Origin: Scedosporium boydii
Taxonomy: Eukaryota; Ascomycota; Sordariomycetes; Microascales; Microascaceae
Assembly: GCA_002221725.1 (NCBI GenBank)
Contig: NJFT01000025.1
Location: 212,130-276,129, forward strand
DNA length: 64,000 bases
Reading direction: 5' to 3'
Under the pieces are notes generated by a model that was given only the letters and a program-made list of their open reading frames with translations, had not been told where the DNA came from and ran no database searches. Positions 11,501-22,900 of the stretch are shown here, piece after piece. The position numbers were made by a program, and so were the translations under genes. Position 1 is the stretch's first letter. The number at the start of each line of letters is the position of its first letter.

Positions 11501-12416
11501 AAATACATCCTGCAAGAGTGGTTTAATACTGTGGATAAACTAGAGGGAACCGTCGGCAATTTAAGGAACTTCTCAACATTTGCCTCCTTCTTATCCCCAA
11601 ATTCACGCTCAGCACATTACAACTGGGCATTCTACGCCTATGTTATATTCCCTATTTGGAACTGTATTTCCCGTTAGGAGCGAGTTGAAGGCTGATTCAT
11701 AGTTAAGCGATATCGCAAGTCGTTGCGTTTTCAGCCAACACGACAGGGACTAACAAATGAGGCGATGTGGGTGGTTCAAATAAAGTTCCTGCTTTCGGAC
11801 CTCATCTGTATTCTACATGAGAACCAGCATGAGTGGGAATCTAGTGAAATCAAACGCGGCCGCAGTTTTGAGTCCTGCAACTCGGCGGAAATCCAAGACT
11901 TAGTTTTCGAAATCTCAGAAATATACGACAGTCTTAGGAAGATCTCCGATAGACTTGATTTCCTTCGAGACAGGTTCGAAGGCTTACGGATTAGGGTATG
12001 TCATATTGGCCACTTCCGACCGTATCAAGTCCCATCAGCTGACCTAACTGTTTCCTCTCCCAAATCCTCAGCTTTGGAGGGAGCTCGAGAATGACGAGAA
12101 CGGCTATACACCTTATTTGGAGCACTCCGTCGCTTTCCCGATCCTAGGTGTCGGTTTTTCGGCCCTTGTCGCGGGCGTTATAGCCCTTGTTCCAAGCGTT
12201 ATTGCATTCAAACCTCCCGCTTTATACTGCCTCCTCGCCTCGGTCCTTCTCGGAGCTGTAGTCCTTGCATTCCTCTGGCATAGGTCTCGTAATCGCGAGA
12301 GGCCTTCTCATGGCCGTCCTTCCATCCATCCAGCTTGGTCTCCCAAGCTGGTGGGGAAGCTCATCAGGAGACGACGCCAGGCCGCAGATAAAATGGCCTC
12401 AGAAGGAGCCTCCTGA
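8599..12416 (+). pseudogene. Trypsin-fold (GDCG) protein with two C-terminal membrane segments, disrupted
   Basis: Segments are 8599-10666, 10738-10778, 10843-10975, 11063-11663, 11703-11995 and 12072-12416. The region around residues 195-480 resembles a chymotrypsin-like domain of fungal multidomain proteins: YLLTVGHFL (His249), MDVSIVQI (Asp379) and GDCGCWV (Cys468, where serine is usual). An acidic run (DDEEDDDDDL) lies between. Downstream conserved blocks are HIPNPSAWALG and a WNTVDKLEG-like helix. The C-terminus has two hydrophobic segments (FPILGVGFSALVAGVIALV and YCLLASVLLGAVVLAFLW). Two lesions: near 10027-10036 (the GGGGAAA run) one extra base moves the reading into the next frame, where SGQVIAGSPTSGLVMMIPA continues; and TAG at 11291 interrupts NWVV/SLVDEPED. 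A 39-nt intron at 11664-11702 is assumed to pass two further stops and is unusually short. Function unknown; it may be a decayed gene or contain sequence errors. Confidence 0.65.
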
Positions 12417-12837
12417 GTTGACAGGAAGGTCACCGTGGCATGGGGGAGTACAGCGGGGAAGGAAAACGGAGTCTAATGGGCCGGAAATTGGGAAATGAGA
12501 TGTAACCTGCGTGGTAGATAGCCAGGCATCGAAAGGGTTGCATTTTATTCGTCGAGGATATTTGACTCTATGCGATAATAATCAATACAAGCCTTTGGCT
12601 CTATAGGAGTTCTAGTCCGGTCATTTGATTCTATATAGGCCGAAAAAGATTTTGCCAATGCTTCTGTCTGCCATCACGTAGAGGCTTGTCTGCTGGGTGA
12701 AAGGGCGTCCAGAAATGGTTCCACCGTCAACCCGTGGATGCTGGGAGAATGCTTCTATATCCGAGGTACATGAGCCCTGAGGTACGTTCGAAGCAAATCC
12801 AGCGTCCTTGAGGCGGCACATTGCAGTGATGAAATAA
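12417..12837. other. Right end of the insert, no gene recognised
   Basis: About 420 bp between the protease-like stop and the right repeat copy. It is rather AT-rich near 12530-12660, and I see no supported gene. Confidence 0.4.
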
Positions 12838-13020
12838 TGCAGACGAAGTCGCGTTGAGATATCGTTATTACGTCATGGCCGAACAAGGCTTCTTCTGTCT
12901 ATAAGCTGTCAATCCCTGCAGACCAGGGCACATTTGAATTGTGGAGGCCGGGCTAGCAGCCAATAGAAAGTAATTATAGCCTCAGCCTTGCAGTGCCAAA
13001 GCGCAAGGCAGAAAGCCACT
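12838..13020 (+). repeat. Right copy of diverged direct repeat flanking the insert
   Basis: This is the partner of 6500-6664, best conserved over 12903-13020, with a CCAAT box at 12960-12964. It lies about 290 bp upstream of the DUS1-like start, so it is probably the native promoter region of that gene. The left copy would then be the duplicate made when the insert arrived, or the reverse. Confidence 0.8.
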
Positions 13021-13307
13021 AATTTTTTTTTCCTCTCTCCAACTTTAGCGCATTTTAGTGTATTTGCTCCATTGACTGCAAGCGGAGGCGCCGCACGACA
13101 CAGCACCTTTTTTTTTTTTTCCCCCCAACGAAACAACAACCCTCCGACACGCGCACCCCTCCCTTTTCGCCTCCGCAGTAAAGGGTAGATTCGTGAGAGT
13201 GGGAAGGAAAGGCAGGGGCAAAAATCAGCACCGTGGCTACGATAAGTCCTGCGCGGAGACTTTACAAGTCTCTGGCGGCTGCTCTGCGACGACACGTTCC
13301 GTTCGGT

Positions 13308-15012
13308 ATGGCGGGCAAGGGCGACGATGGCGCGCCGCCGAAGAAGGCCAAGTTGGTCGGTAGGGCCTTTTACGAGAGCATAGGGAGTCCGAAGTACATC
13401 CTGGCACCCATGGTTGATCAATCCGAGTTTGTGAGTGAATCTTTCTTTTTCTCTTTTTGCGAATGCATTTCTCTTGTCGATGCTAGGGGTCCTAACCGAG
13501 GTTTTCTGGTTGCAGGCGTGGAGGATGCTCTCGAGATCATACATCCCCCCGTCGCAGAAACCCCCTTTACTAGCCTACACCCCGATGCTCCACGCCCGCC
13601 TCTTCGCCGAGACCGAAAAATACCGACGAACAAACTTCCAAGCCACAGATCCCACCTCCCCAACATCCCCCGACTCCCCCTTCCTCGACGGCAACCCCTC
13701 CATCGACCGCCCCCTCATCGTCCAATTCTGCGCCAACGACCCCGACTGGCTCCTCCAAGCAGCCCGCCTCGCTGCGCCCTACTGCGACGCCGTAGACCTC
13801 AACCTCGGCTGCCCGCAAGGCATAGCGCGCAAAGGCCACTACGGTAGCTTCCTGCAAGAGGACCAAGAACTCATCTTCCGACTCATCCGGACCTTGCGCG
13901 ACGGGCTCGACGTGCCCGTGACGGCCAAGATACGCATTCTCGAGACGCGAGAGGCGACGCTTGCGTACGCGCGCAACGTGCTCGAGGCGGGCGCGAGTAT
14001 ATTGACCGTTCACGGTCGTCGGAGGGAGCAGAAAGGGCATTTGACTGGGTTGGCGGATTGGGAGGTGATTCGGTTCCTGAGGGAGAATTTGCCACCTGAG
14101 ACTGTGCTTTTCGCGAATGGGAATGTTTTGCGGCATGAGGATCTCGATCGGTGTCTTGAGGCGACGGGGGCGGACGGCGTCATGTCCGCTGAGGGAAACC
14201 TTTCTGATCCCGGCATTTTCGCGGAGCCTCCCGCGGAAGAGGAGGGAGGGAGGGAGTACTGGCGCGGGAGGGACGGAAAGGGCGGTTGGAGGGTCGACGG
14301 CGTGATGAGGCGATATTTGGATATTCTGCACAGGTACGTCGCGGGCGTGGAGCCGCCGGTGCGGAGACAGCTGTTCGTGCCCGGCGACGACGAGGGCTGG
14401 CTCGTCGAACGGGAGGAGAACGGAGAGGAGGAAGGACCCGCGCGGAAGAAGAGGAAGAAGGAGAAGAAGGATTACGTGCAGAATGGGAATTATTCGGCCA
14501 TGCAGCCGCACATGTTTCATTTGCTGAGGCATCTGGTGACGGTTCACACGGATGTGAGGGACGCGTTGGCGCGGAGCAAAAAAGGGGATCTGGAGGCTTA
14601 TGAACAGGTGTTGCTCATGGTTGAGAAGAAAGTTGCTCTTGGCCTCCTCGAGTACGAGAAGAGCAAGGATGATGACGGTGGCAAAGAAGAGAACGGGGTC
14701 GGAGACACAGAGGGGGAAAACGGGGAGGACGCTCGGTCCGAAATCGACGAGGAACTCAAGGCCGAGAGCTCGGAGGCGGCGATCAAGAGGTGCAAGAGGC
14801 CCTGGTGGATCGCCCAGCCTATTATTCGGCCTTTGCCGATGGAGGCGCTGGCGAAGGGGAGTATTACACTAAGTAAGAAGAACATGGCCGCCATGGGGGT
14901 GGCCGAGGTCGATGCCGTGGAGAAGACGAACGGAGCGGGGGATGCGGCAGCAGGAGAGAAGCCGGAGGGGAATCAGGAGGTGCCGGTGCAGAAGGAAGAG
15001 GTTGCGGCATAG
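13308..15012 (+). CDS. DUS1: tRNA-dihydrouridine(16/17) synthase, Dus1 type
   Basis: Exons 13308-13430 and 13516-15012 encode about 539 residues. The enzyme reduces uridines 16/17 in the tRNA D-loop using FMN and NADPH. Visible signatures: ILAPMVDQSEF at the start of the TIM barrel, LIVQFCAND, AVDLNLGCPQGIARKGHYG with the catalytic Cys, VTAKIRILE, SILTVHGRRREQKG and VLFANGNV. A helical domain follows (MFHLLRHLVTVH), then a Glu/Lys-rich tail. A basic KKRKKEKK stretch could be a nuclear signal. The ATG at 13308 is the first in frame; a GTG at 13233 extends the frame but is not a likely eukaryotic start. The intron has GTGAGT and TTGCAG ends and phase 0. A large antisense frame across it is a shadow. 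Confidence 0.92.
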
Positions 15013-15329
15013 ACATTTGCGAGCGTGGATAGACTTGGGATTTTGATACACTTTCGTCACACATAGCGAATGAGAACTCGATTGCATAATGCGCTCCAGA
15101 CCGAACCTTCAAAATTCACAGCTCAAGAAAACGTGCTTCTCGGGACACAAACATAGTAGGGCCTTGGTGTTCGCTCAAATTTCGTCAAGGTTATTACTAT
15201 CTTCTACATGATGAACGCCCTCCACAGCCTGCCTTCCGCAGCATCCCATTTCAGCAATCTATACAATAACGCTCTCTGCCTTCATGGGGCTCCCTCTCCC
15301 CCTTGATATCCTCCCAAAATCATGCAATC
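15013..15329. other. Convergent 3' intergenic
   Basis: A 317-bp gap between the tail-to-tail DUS1 and CWC22 genes, presumably both 3' UTRs. Nothing else seen. Confidence 0.4.
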
Positions 15330-18053
15330 TCAATCATCCCTCCTCCCCCTCTTGGTCGGAGGCGGCGCCGGGCTCCTCGACCTCGAACTACTATACCTCC
15401 TCCTCTTCGCATTCACGGGACTCCTCGACACCGACCTCGACGGTGATCGAGAATACGACGGATCCCGTCCCCTCCCTCTCGCATCGGGCCGGGCCGGCGA
15501 AACACTTTCTTCCTTCCTCTTCGCCTGTCGCCCTCCTCGGGGAGGGGGAGTAGGAGATCTCGAGTCGTATGACGCGGACCTGCGGCGCACGGGAGACCTC
15601 GAAGGCGAACGGCTATCGTAGCGGCGCCGACCGTCTCGCCTAGCCGGCGACGGACTCGCCGAATAAGAAGCGCGCCTGTCCCTTCGACGAGCGTCCGGAG
15701 AAGGGGACCTACTGCTGCGGACGGACGAGGTCTGGCGCCTTGCGCGAGGAGGGGGGGCGGAACGGCTGCGGCTACGCGAGCCACCTCGCGCATCGGAGTA
15801 ACGACGGCTACGCTTCGGGCTCGGGGATCGAGAGTCATACGAGCTGTGTCTTGAGCCGCGCGCTCGTCGAGGGGACACAGAACGGCTGTACGACCTCGAC
15901 CTAGATCTCGACCTCGATACCGTGGAACGTCGGTCGCGAGATAGACTTCGGCCGCGACTATCCGAGCGGAAAGAATCCCTCCTTCTGCGCGCGGGCGTTC
16001 GAGACCGTGATCTAGAACGAGACGAGTACGACGACCCGGTATACGACGTGTAACTCGACACCGACTCCGAATCCGACTCGTCTCGCGGCGGTGCCGGAAG
16101 CGCAGGCTTGGGCATGTTCTGAAGGAACTCACGCATCTCCTCGGTGAGGGCACCCATGCCAATACTAGTAAAGTAATTGATCGAAAACCTGACATTCCGA
16201 GGTTCGTCGTGGGGGAACAGCCCCTCGAGGCTCGGCTGCAGAAGGGGATCCTTCATCCGCTCGGCAAGCTTGTTCATACCAAGGGCTTCCGAGATCTCCT
16301 GGAAGAGAATCTTGACAAATATACGTGAGGACGATGTCGTGGCGTCTTCGGTCATGACGATGGCCGACATGCAATGCCAGCCGATGGCGTCCGAAGCGAA
16401 CATGTGGCCAAAGAACCGTGCGACGTTCCTCAGCCTGTTCGTCTCGTAGCGGTGGATGGTATCGTAGGTCGTTTTGAACTGTTCTTCGAAGAGCTCGTTC
16501 CACAACCTGTTGAGCTTCGCGAACCTCTCGCCGATGATGCCGTAGAACTTTTGGTACGTCGTCGCCTGGCTGCAGCACTCGACGATCATGGACGGCAGCT
16601 CGGGCTCCTGGCCGGGGGGCAGCACAATCTTCATAAGCTTGTGGACGGCTTCCTCGGGGGAGATGGCGGACTGGATCGTAAGGTAGATGGTCCTTCGGAG
16701 GTTGACCAGGTCCGCGTTGCTTTGGTCCTTGATTTCCATCGCCTTTTGATCTTCGTCTTCTTCATCCTCGGAGCTTTCGTCCTCGTCCTCGTACCCGGAG
16801 TCTTCCTCGTCGTCAGTCGCCAGACCCAAAATCTCCCGCTTAAGCTGGTTATAAGCCTCTTCTGATTTCTCAAAATCAGGGTCGAACTTGAAAATGTTGA
16901 GGGAATCCTCCGTGTCCAGGTCGCCGTCAAGCTCGACGTAGTGCGTAATCATGTCGTCCTCCTCCAAAAGATCGAGCTCCTCGCGAATCGCCGGATTATC
17001 TTTAAAGTTATCCTTGCGGATCTGGAACAAGACCTCAACGGCGTATTGAACCCTCTTGTCGATTTCCCCCTCATGAAGAACGTCGCGGAACTTGTCAAAC
17101 ACGACACGCGCAGCCATGGGCTTCATATCCGTCAAAAACTCCCCAATCTCCTTCATGAAGCCCACCGCAATCTCAACCGAGTCATCCGTCGGCTTGTGGA
17201 GCAGAAGCTGCAGCATCTGCAACGCGAGATTCTCATGTATGACCTGGAAATTGACGAGGTGCGCAATGAACGTCGTAGCCGCAAGACACACTTTCTTATC
17301 ATCCCGACGGAACGACTTGCGGAACTGCACAACCAGCCTCTTCGCCAACAACTCTCCCACAAGCGGAATCTTAGAATTCACGACAGCCGTCAGCGCCGCG
17401 TAAATCGGGGTGAAGCTCAAACTCGAAGCCTGCGCCCTCATGATGGCACGACAAAACGCTCCCCGACCACGCACGAGGTTCTCCTCGAACAGCTCGGGCA
17501 CGAGCGACTTGATGTTTCCCAGGTTGACCTTGTTGATGATGCCCGTGATGGACTTCTTCAACGCCTCCCAGTGCAGCTTCTGCTTGAGCCGCGCTCCCTC
17601 GGCGCTCGTGTCCTGCTGGATCTGCGCCTGCAGGGCCCGCAGCCGAGCCGGTGGGATGTATGTGCCTCCGCTGCGCATGTCCAGCAACTTTTGGTATTCG
17701 GCTTTTAGCATGGCTTGTTTTTCCTCTTCTGTCCGTTCGGGCGGCTGAACAACGGGCCGCTCCTGTTTCTGGCGCGGCGGTGGCGAGCGGTCTCGAGCCG
17801 TGGACGTCGCGGGACGGTATCGATCACCGCCTCGATCTCGACCTCGCTCGTGGTTGCGGTCACGGTCTCGTTCGCGGTCCCAGTCATCGCGGCGTCTCTT
17901 TCGATCCGGTCCGCGGTCGCGATCTCGCTCCTCACGATCTCGATCCCTATCTCCATTGCGGCGGATATCATCGCGTGGCTGGGGGGAAGGTGCCTCGTTC
18001 GGTGGCGATCGCTCGCGAAGGGGTCGAGGCGACTGCACCTCCGGGGATGCCAT
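15330..18053 (-). CDS. CWC22: Pre-mRNA-splicing factor CWC22
   Basis: A single exon of 907 residues. CWC22 joins the spliceosome and in animals escorts eIF4A3 for exon-junction-complex assembly. The N-terminal ~110 residues are Arg/Asp/Glu-rich. A short conserved block (YQKLLDMRSGGTYIPPARLR) leads into an MIF4G domain at about 165-350 (KKSITGIINKVN, FCRAIMRAQ, LVVQFRKSF). An MA3 domain spans roughly 450-590 (LRRTIYLTIQSAISPEEAVH, IYQRFYG-like YQKFYGIIGERFAKLN). The acidic linker DDEEDSGYEDEDESSEDEED separates them. The tail from about 640 is a long RS/RRS-rich region typical of splicing factors. It is head-to-head with DPM2, with about 490 bp between starts. The absence of introns in a 2.7-kb gene is notable for this window. 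Confidence 0.95.
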   Translation of the reverse strand: MASPEVQSPRPLRERSPPNEAPSPQPRDDIRRNGDRDRDREERDRDRGPDRKRRRDDWDRERDRDRNHERGRDRGGDRYRPATSTARDRSPPPRQKQERPVVQPPERTEEEKQAMLKAEYQKLLDMRSGGTYIPPARLRALQAQIQQDTSAEGARLKQKLHWEALKKSITGIINKVNLGNIKSLVPELFEENLVRGRGAFCRAIMRAQASSLSFTPIYAALTAVVNSKIPLVGELLAKRLVVQFRKSFRRDDKKVCLAATTFIAHLVNFQVIHENLALQMLQLLLHKPTDDSVEIAVGFMKEIGEFLTDMKPMAARVVFDKFRDVLHEGEIDKRVQYAVEVLFQIRKDNFKDNPAIREELDLLEEDDMITHYVELDGDLDTEDSLNIFKFDPDFEKSEEAYNQLKREILGLATDDEEDSGYEDEDESSEDEEDEDQKAMEIKDQSNADLVNLRRTIYLTIQSAISPEEAVHKLMKIVLPPGQEPELPSMIVECCSQATTYQKFYGIIGERFAKLNRLWNELFEEQFKTTYDTIHRYETNRLRNVARFFGHMFASDAIGWHCMSAIVMTEDATTSSSRIFVKILFQEISEALGMNKLAERMKDPLLQPSLEGLFPHDEPRNVRFSINYFTSIGMGALTEEMREFLQNMPKPALPAPPRDESDSESVSSYTSYTGSSYSSRSRSRSRTPARRRRDSFRSDSRGRSLSRDRRSTVSRSRSRSRSYSRSVSPRRARGSRHSSYDSRSPSPKRSRRYSDARGGSRSRSRSAPPPRARRQTSSVRSSRSPSPDARRRDRRASYSASPSPARRDGRRRYDSRSPSRSPVRRRSASYDSRSPTPPPRGGRQAKRKEESVSPARPDARGRGRDPSYSRSPSRSVSRSPVNAKRRRYSSSRSRSPAPPPTKRGRRDD

Positions 18054-18546
18054 CGTCGGATGGTTCTATCGAGGGTGCGTGAAGAAAAGAGGGAAATGGG
18101 GAAAAAAGAATGGTTTGCAAAGAGGAGTTGATGGAGGCGACGTTTGTGGCGACGCCTTGAATTTTTAGTTGGCAGTCACGATGCAGGCAGAGAGCAACCA
18201 ACTTGTGACCAAACAAGAGAGAACAATTCTTAGTAAAGGTTTCGTCGTGTCGCCGAGTAACCGCCACCTGGCAGATAAATGACAGCTGTTAACAAGTGTC
18301 ATTATTCAATGTGCCACACGTCAGTTTGAAATTGGCGGATTGAGTCGCGTCCACTCACGTAATGACGAAGTATCTTCGACTTGCGCTAGCATCGTGAATG
18401 AAGCCAGGTTGACCTGACCTCAATCCCAGTTCACCAGCACACACTCCATCCAAACTCCCCCAAAGCCACAGTTGCAGAATCACCATTAACAGCATTCACC
18501 AAATCCCAATCCTGAATTTCCACCTCCCAGATACACTCAACCGACA
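18054..18546. promoter_or_regulatory. Bidirectional promoter region of CWC22 and DPM2
   Basis: The 493-bp gap separates two divergent starts (CWC22 at 18053, DPM2 at 18547), so both core promoters must lie here. No specific element is claimed. Confidence 0.45.
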
Positions 18547-18991
18547 ATGGTACCGGGCTCCCCCCTAAATCGCATCCACCCCTGAGCTAAGAATGACCTC
18601 AAGCTAACACAAGAAACCCTCCGACGTCCCAGCTCGACAAACTCGTCGGCCTCGCCATGCTCGTGGCTGCCTCCGTCATTTTCCTCTACTACACCCTCTG
18701 GGTGCTCGTAATGGTATGTTTTCTCCCCCAGCCATCACTTCTTTCCGCAATTCCGCCCAAGTCTACTCGAGCAAGCTCCCCCCCCGCTAACAGAGAGCTT
18801 CTCAGCCCTTCGTCGACGATGATCACGTTCTCCAGACCCTCTTCCCCCCTCGCGTCTGGGCCATCCGCATACCCGTCATCCTCATCCTCCTCGGCTCGGC
18901 CGTCGTCGGTTCCTTCATCGGCATGGTCATGATCCGCAGCAACAGGAAGAAGGCGGCAAAGGCCAAGGCTGCCGCCAAGAAGAAGGCGTAA
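18547..18991 (+). CDS. DPM2: Dolichol-phosphate mannosyltransferase subunit 2
   Basis: Three exons: 18547-18549, 18633-18713, 18806-18991, giving 89 residues. DPM2 stabilises the DPM synthase that makes dolichol-phosphate-mannose in the ER, and also contributes to GPI-anchor synthesis. Two membrane segments are visible (about 7-28, LVGLAMLVAASVIFLYYTLW; and about 47-70, PVILILLGSAVVGSFIGMVM), with the family motif FPPRVWAIRIP between them and a Lys/Ala-rich cytosolic tail. The first exon is only the ATG: the intron begins GTACCG right after it and ends CCCAG, with GCTAAC as branch site. This is the only reading that gives the expected MLDKLVGLAM start. The second intron (18714-18805) has GTATGT and CTCAG ends. 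Confidence 0.92.
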
Positions 18992-19934
18992 AGGATGGGA
19001 GGAATAAATATATAATGCTAGATCTTCTGGAAGGAGAAGGGAACCGGCCGAAAGAAAAGAAGGGGGAGGGTTTGGCGGTGGTTACTGGGTTTTCTTACAT
19101 TTACCTCTGGCTCGCTTCTTTCATGAGTCAGTACGGCGTGTATTATAGGATGTAGAACATTTATGAAGCTTATAATTCGGATCCTTGGAACCTCCTTAGA
19201 CTCACAGTCAGTCTTGGTCGAAGAAATATCCGGGGGAACAGCCAGATATGATCTCCTTCGTCTCCAAACCGCCCAGCCAAGTCCAACAACTTCCCTCGAG
19301 GTAGATTCTACCGTCATCATCGTCAATTCTTCACATCACAATCAGCAAGCCAAGGATACCTGGGTATCTATGCTATCTCTATTCAGGTTAAAATAAGTAA
19401 AAGGTTAAGTAGCCTCCAACTATGTCTCCTTTCCACAAACTTCTAAAAATAAAAATAAAAAAGAAAAATAAAAAAGAAAAAAGGAACAAACTGAAGCAAG
19501 CCGACAACATATGCAGCAAAGCTAGCCATGCCCGAAATCATCCGAATGAATGCCTCCAAGAAAAGAGCTGAAGGAAAAAAAAAAAAAAACGCCTAAATAC
19601 CTGTGCACAAGCTGAGAAAGAAGAAGATAGAGGAGAGATGGCCAAGAGCAAGTAGACCGGATGGCGGATAAAATTCGAACTCCCTCATATCCACGACCGC
19701 GAACCTTAAAACCACACGATGAGCAAAAGTGCGAGGAATCAGACAAAAACAGGATGATATTCCGAGAAAGCCCTTGGGGGAAGGGAGACGCCCTATGTAA
19801 CGTGATAAACTGGATATGCATGAGAAACCGAGAAAACAAATGTGTTCCCTAACCCTAGAATAACTCGAACGAATCCTTGCAAGCGCATGCGTCAGGCAAG
19901 AAAAAAGGCCAATAAAACACACCCAGGTCACGTC
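18992..19934. other. Intergenic, no gene recognised
   Basis: Convergent 3' ends of DPM2 and the BCAS3-like gene. The stretch near 19440-19600 is very A-rich. Short ORFs have no coding character. Confidence 0.4.
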
Positions 19935-22900
19935 TCAAACCCGCTGGTCAGCAAAATCCAGCACCTCACAATCATCCTCAAAGAACCCATCATCTTCGTG
20001 TTCGGCATGACGAGCTCCGCGGCGTCGTCGCGTCGTCACGACAATCTGCTCCTCATTGGCGCCCACCTGCAGCACTCTTTCCATAGCGGAGGCTGGGAGA
20101 GCGCGATGGTCGTCGGTGAGAACGAGGGACTCGTCGATGTTATCCGGCAAGCCTAGGTCGAGTTTCGTCGCGGTGATGCTCTGGCCAAAGGCCCAGGGGT
20201 CCGAGTTGAGCGCACCCAACCCATTGCCGCCGGCTGCAAAAGAAATCTTCCCCTTCTTCTTTTCCTTCTTCTTCTTTTGTGGCAGTGAGGCGGAGTCATC
20301 TAGAGACAAATCTGCTAGAAGATTTATATCCATGGTGGTGGGTCCGTTCCGTTCATCGTACGCATACAACGAGACCCGTCTATCCGTGTGGAACGGCTGA
20401 TAGGGAGCGCTCGATTCGATCTCAGCCTGAGGAATTGCGGACTCCGTTCCGACACCAGGCTCCACGATGCGAGGCCGAGCATCCAGTGTCACGGTGTTGC
20501 CAGCATCCATATCTCGATCGGAGAGATACATCTCATCATCCCCGTTGATAAAGTGTCTCACCGTCTCGGCGAGAACATTCTCGGGGATTCCTGGCACGTT
20601 AAAGTCGCGATACATTCCTCCCCGAGAGGGCCTGTTTGAATTCTTGCGCAACTTGGAAGGGAACATGCGAACGACGCCGGCGGCCGAAGCGAACAGGATC
20701 CCACCGTGCTTCCTCCGGGCAATCCACGCCACACAACCAAGTGCGGGCAGGACGTGGCTAGGTGGGAGAGTCACGCGATTCTCACCTGTCTGTCTCAGCT
20801 GATTGATCGCATTCCCAGTCTTGCCCAGCGAGTTGCTGATAGTAGCGGCAATCGCCCTTCCACCTAGACTCGCGGAATCGACAATGTTGGAGCCGGTGAA
20901 GCCCGCCGAGTTCGCGCTGCTCCTTCGCGGACGACTCATCAGGGGCCGGGCAGCTCCCAGCGCAGCACCAAGGGCGCTAGACGCGATCGAGACGGCCGAG
21001 CTAGGGGTTTCGGACGAAGTCGCAGCACTCTCTGGTAGATCCCGTCGCCGACGAGGCGGGGGCCAGGTAAAAGCACTCGAGGGCATGTCGAGGAGATGAA
21101 TAGTACCGCGTTCTGTCACCATGGCAATCCGCTCGCCGTTCGGCTTCGTCCAGGCAACATCAACGATTCGGGCAACCGTCATCCGCGAGAATTGCGCGAT
21201 TTGCATCACCCTCGGGCCACCACCGCTTGGCGCAGCTAGGACTTGTTGCTGGAGCGGGGACGACTTGGTGTACTGGACCCTTGACAAGTCCCACACCGTT
21301 TGCACATCTCCCTTGCTGCTCACGGTGAAGAGAGACATTCCGGCTGGCGAAAAGGAAAGGAAGCTACATCCGAACGGTGCGGCGAACGTAGCGACCGGGT
21401 GGATGGAAGATGAGCCGCCAAGGGTTTCGATATCGGCAACGGAAACGACGCCGGGATCCTTGGTGACAGGCTGGCTTGTAGTTCCGTGAGTAGGAGGAAA
21501 TTGGGTGGCATCTTGCCTTGGCGGGTAAGGGGTGGACCACGGTGGAAGCGGGGCCGGAGGGGATCGCGCCGCAATCTGCGGCTGGTTGGGCGACTTATTC
21601 CAGTACGCATTCCAAGCCTGTTTCCCTTGCTGGCCCACCCACTTTGCTCCTTGAATGATGTCCTGGGTCGTTTCTCGCATCAGTTTATTCATGATGCCCT
21701 CGGAGATTGGAAGGTCGGTAGCCAAGTTGGGTGTCGGAATTGGCGGGGCGGTGATATTAGCAACGCCGGGCGCCTTGCCGATTAAGGGGACAGGTACATG
21801 GGCTCGCAGAGAAATCTGAGATGATTGCGTCGGAGGACAGTACGCAAGCCACCGGCCGTTCAAGGCCAGGATGGGCGTGTTCGGCATCGTTTGCCGGGGC
21901 GGGGCGGGCGAGAGACGAGACCGATCCTTTTCCTCATTCGCGTCGGATTTTAGACCGCGCTGGATGCTCGTCCAGAATTTCGCAGCGCAGCCAAAGCCAA
22001 TGCTGCTCCCTGGACCGGGCGGAAGCTGACGATACAGCCAGCATTCTCCAGTAAGACCTGACGAAACAACAATCGTATTGGCATCGGCTCGGATGTGGAA
22101 GTTGCCCGTGGGCGGAGGAGGTGAGAACATGTGACTCGTGATGGCCACGGATGACTCGATAGGCACCTGGGAGGCCTGGAGAAGTACATCCACGCGGCGG
22201 CTTGTTCTCAACGAATAGACCTCCACGGACGTCTGATAGTATTCGATTAGTTGATTCGGCCCTCGCACAACAGCGGCATCTACTCGAGGGCTTCCAGGGG
22301 CGCTAGACCTGGCGCCACCAATGCCGGCCATGGGTGCACCTTGTGCGTCTTGCTCAGCGGAAGCCGTGGGCAGAACTGGCCCATGGACGACGACAGCAAC
22401 GAGAGGGTACACATCGGGTTCATCGGCGTCGGCGGGGGATATCCAAGGCAAGATCTTTGCATTGTACACCCCACCTCGCAATCCTTTCAGACTTGCAACC
22501 GGATCCAGGCCTCTCTTCGACACAGCGTACACTTCCAGACCACCCTCATACCCAGCGACAATGACACTATCGGAACCGGGCGTCGGGTCAGGATATCGAC
22601 GGGGCAAAGTATCGAAAGCAAAATGGTAGCCTCTCTCACCAGCCTTGAGGCCACTATTCGACGCAATATCAAGATCTAGATCAGGCACTCCATAGAAGTG
22701 CGGCTGGGCTTGATGGGGGAGCGGGGGTAGGGAGGGCACGCGAGCGTGGGAAAATTGAGATGAAATGGAGCTACGGCGGTAGGAGGGCGCCGTCGGGTGG
22801 CCACGCATATCAGTAGGTCCGTCGAACTGCATGCTGAGGGGCCTTCGTGAACCACTCCGAACAGACGGAGATGGAGACGGCGCGGGTTGTGGACTCATAT

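Noticed and set aside
13570..14547. 325-codon antisense frame inside the DUS1-like gene
   Set aside because: It mirrors a strongly conserved plus-strand enzyme with all motifs; high GC leaves the opposite strand open by chance.
16941..17708. 255-codon plus-strand frame inside CWC22
   Set aside because: It overlaps the conserved MIF4G region on the other strand and has no recognisable family character.
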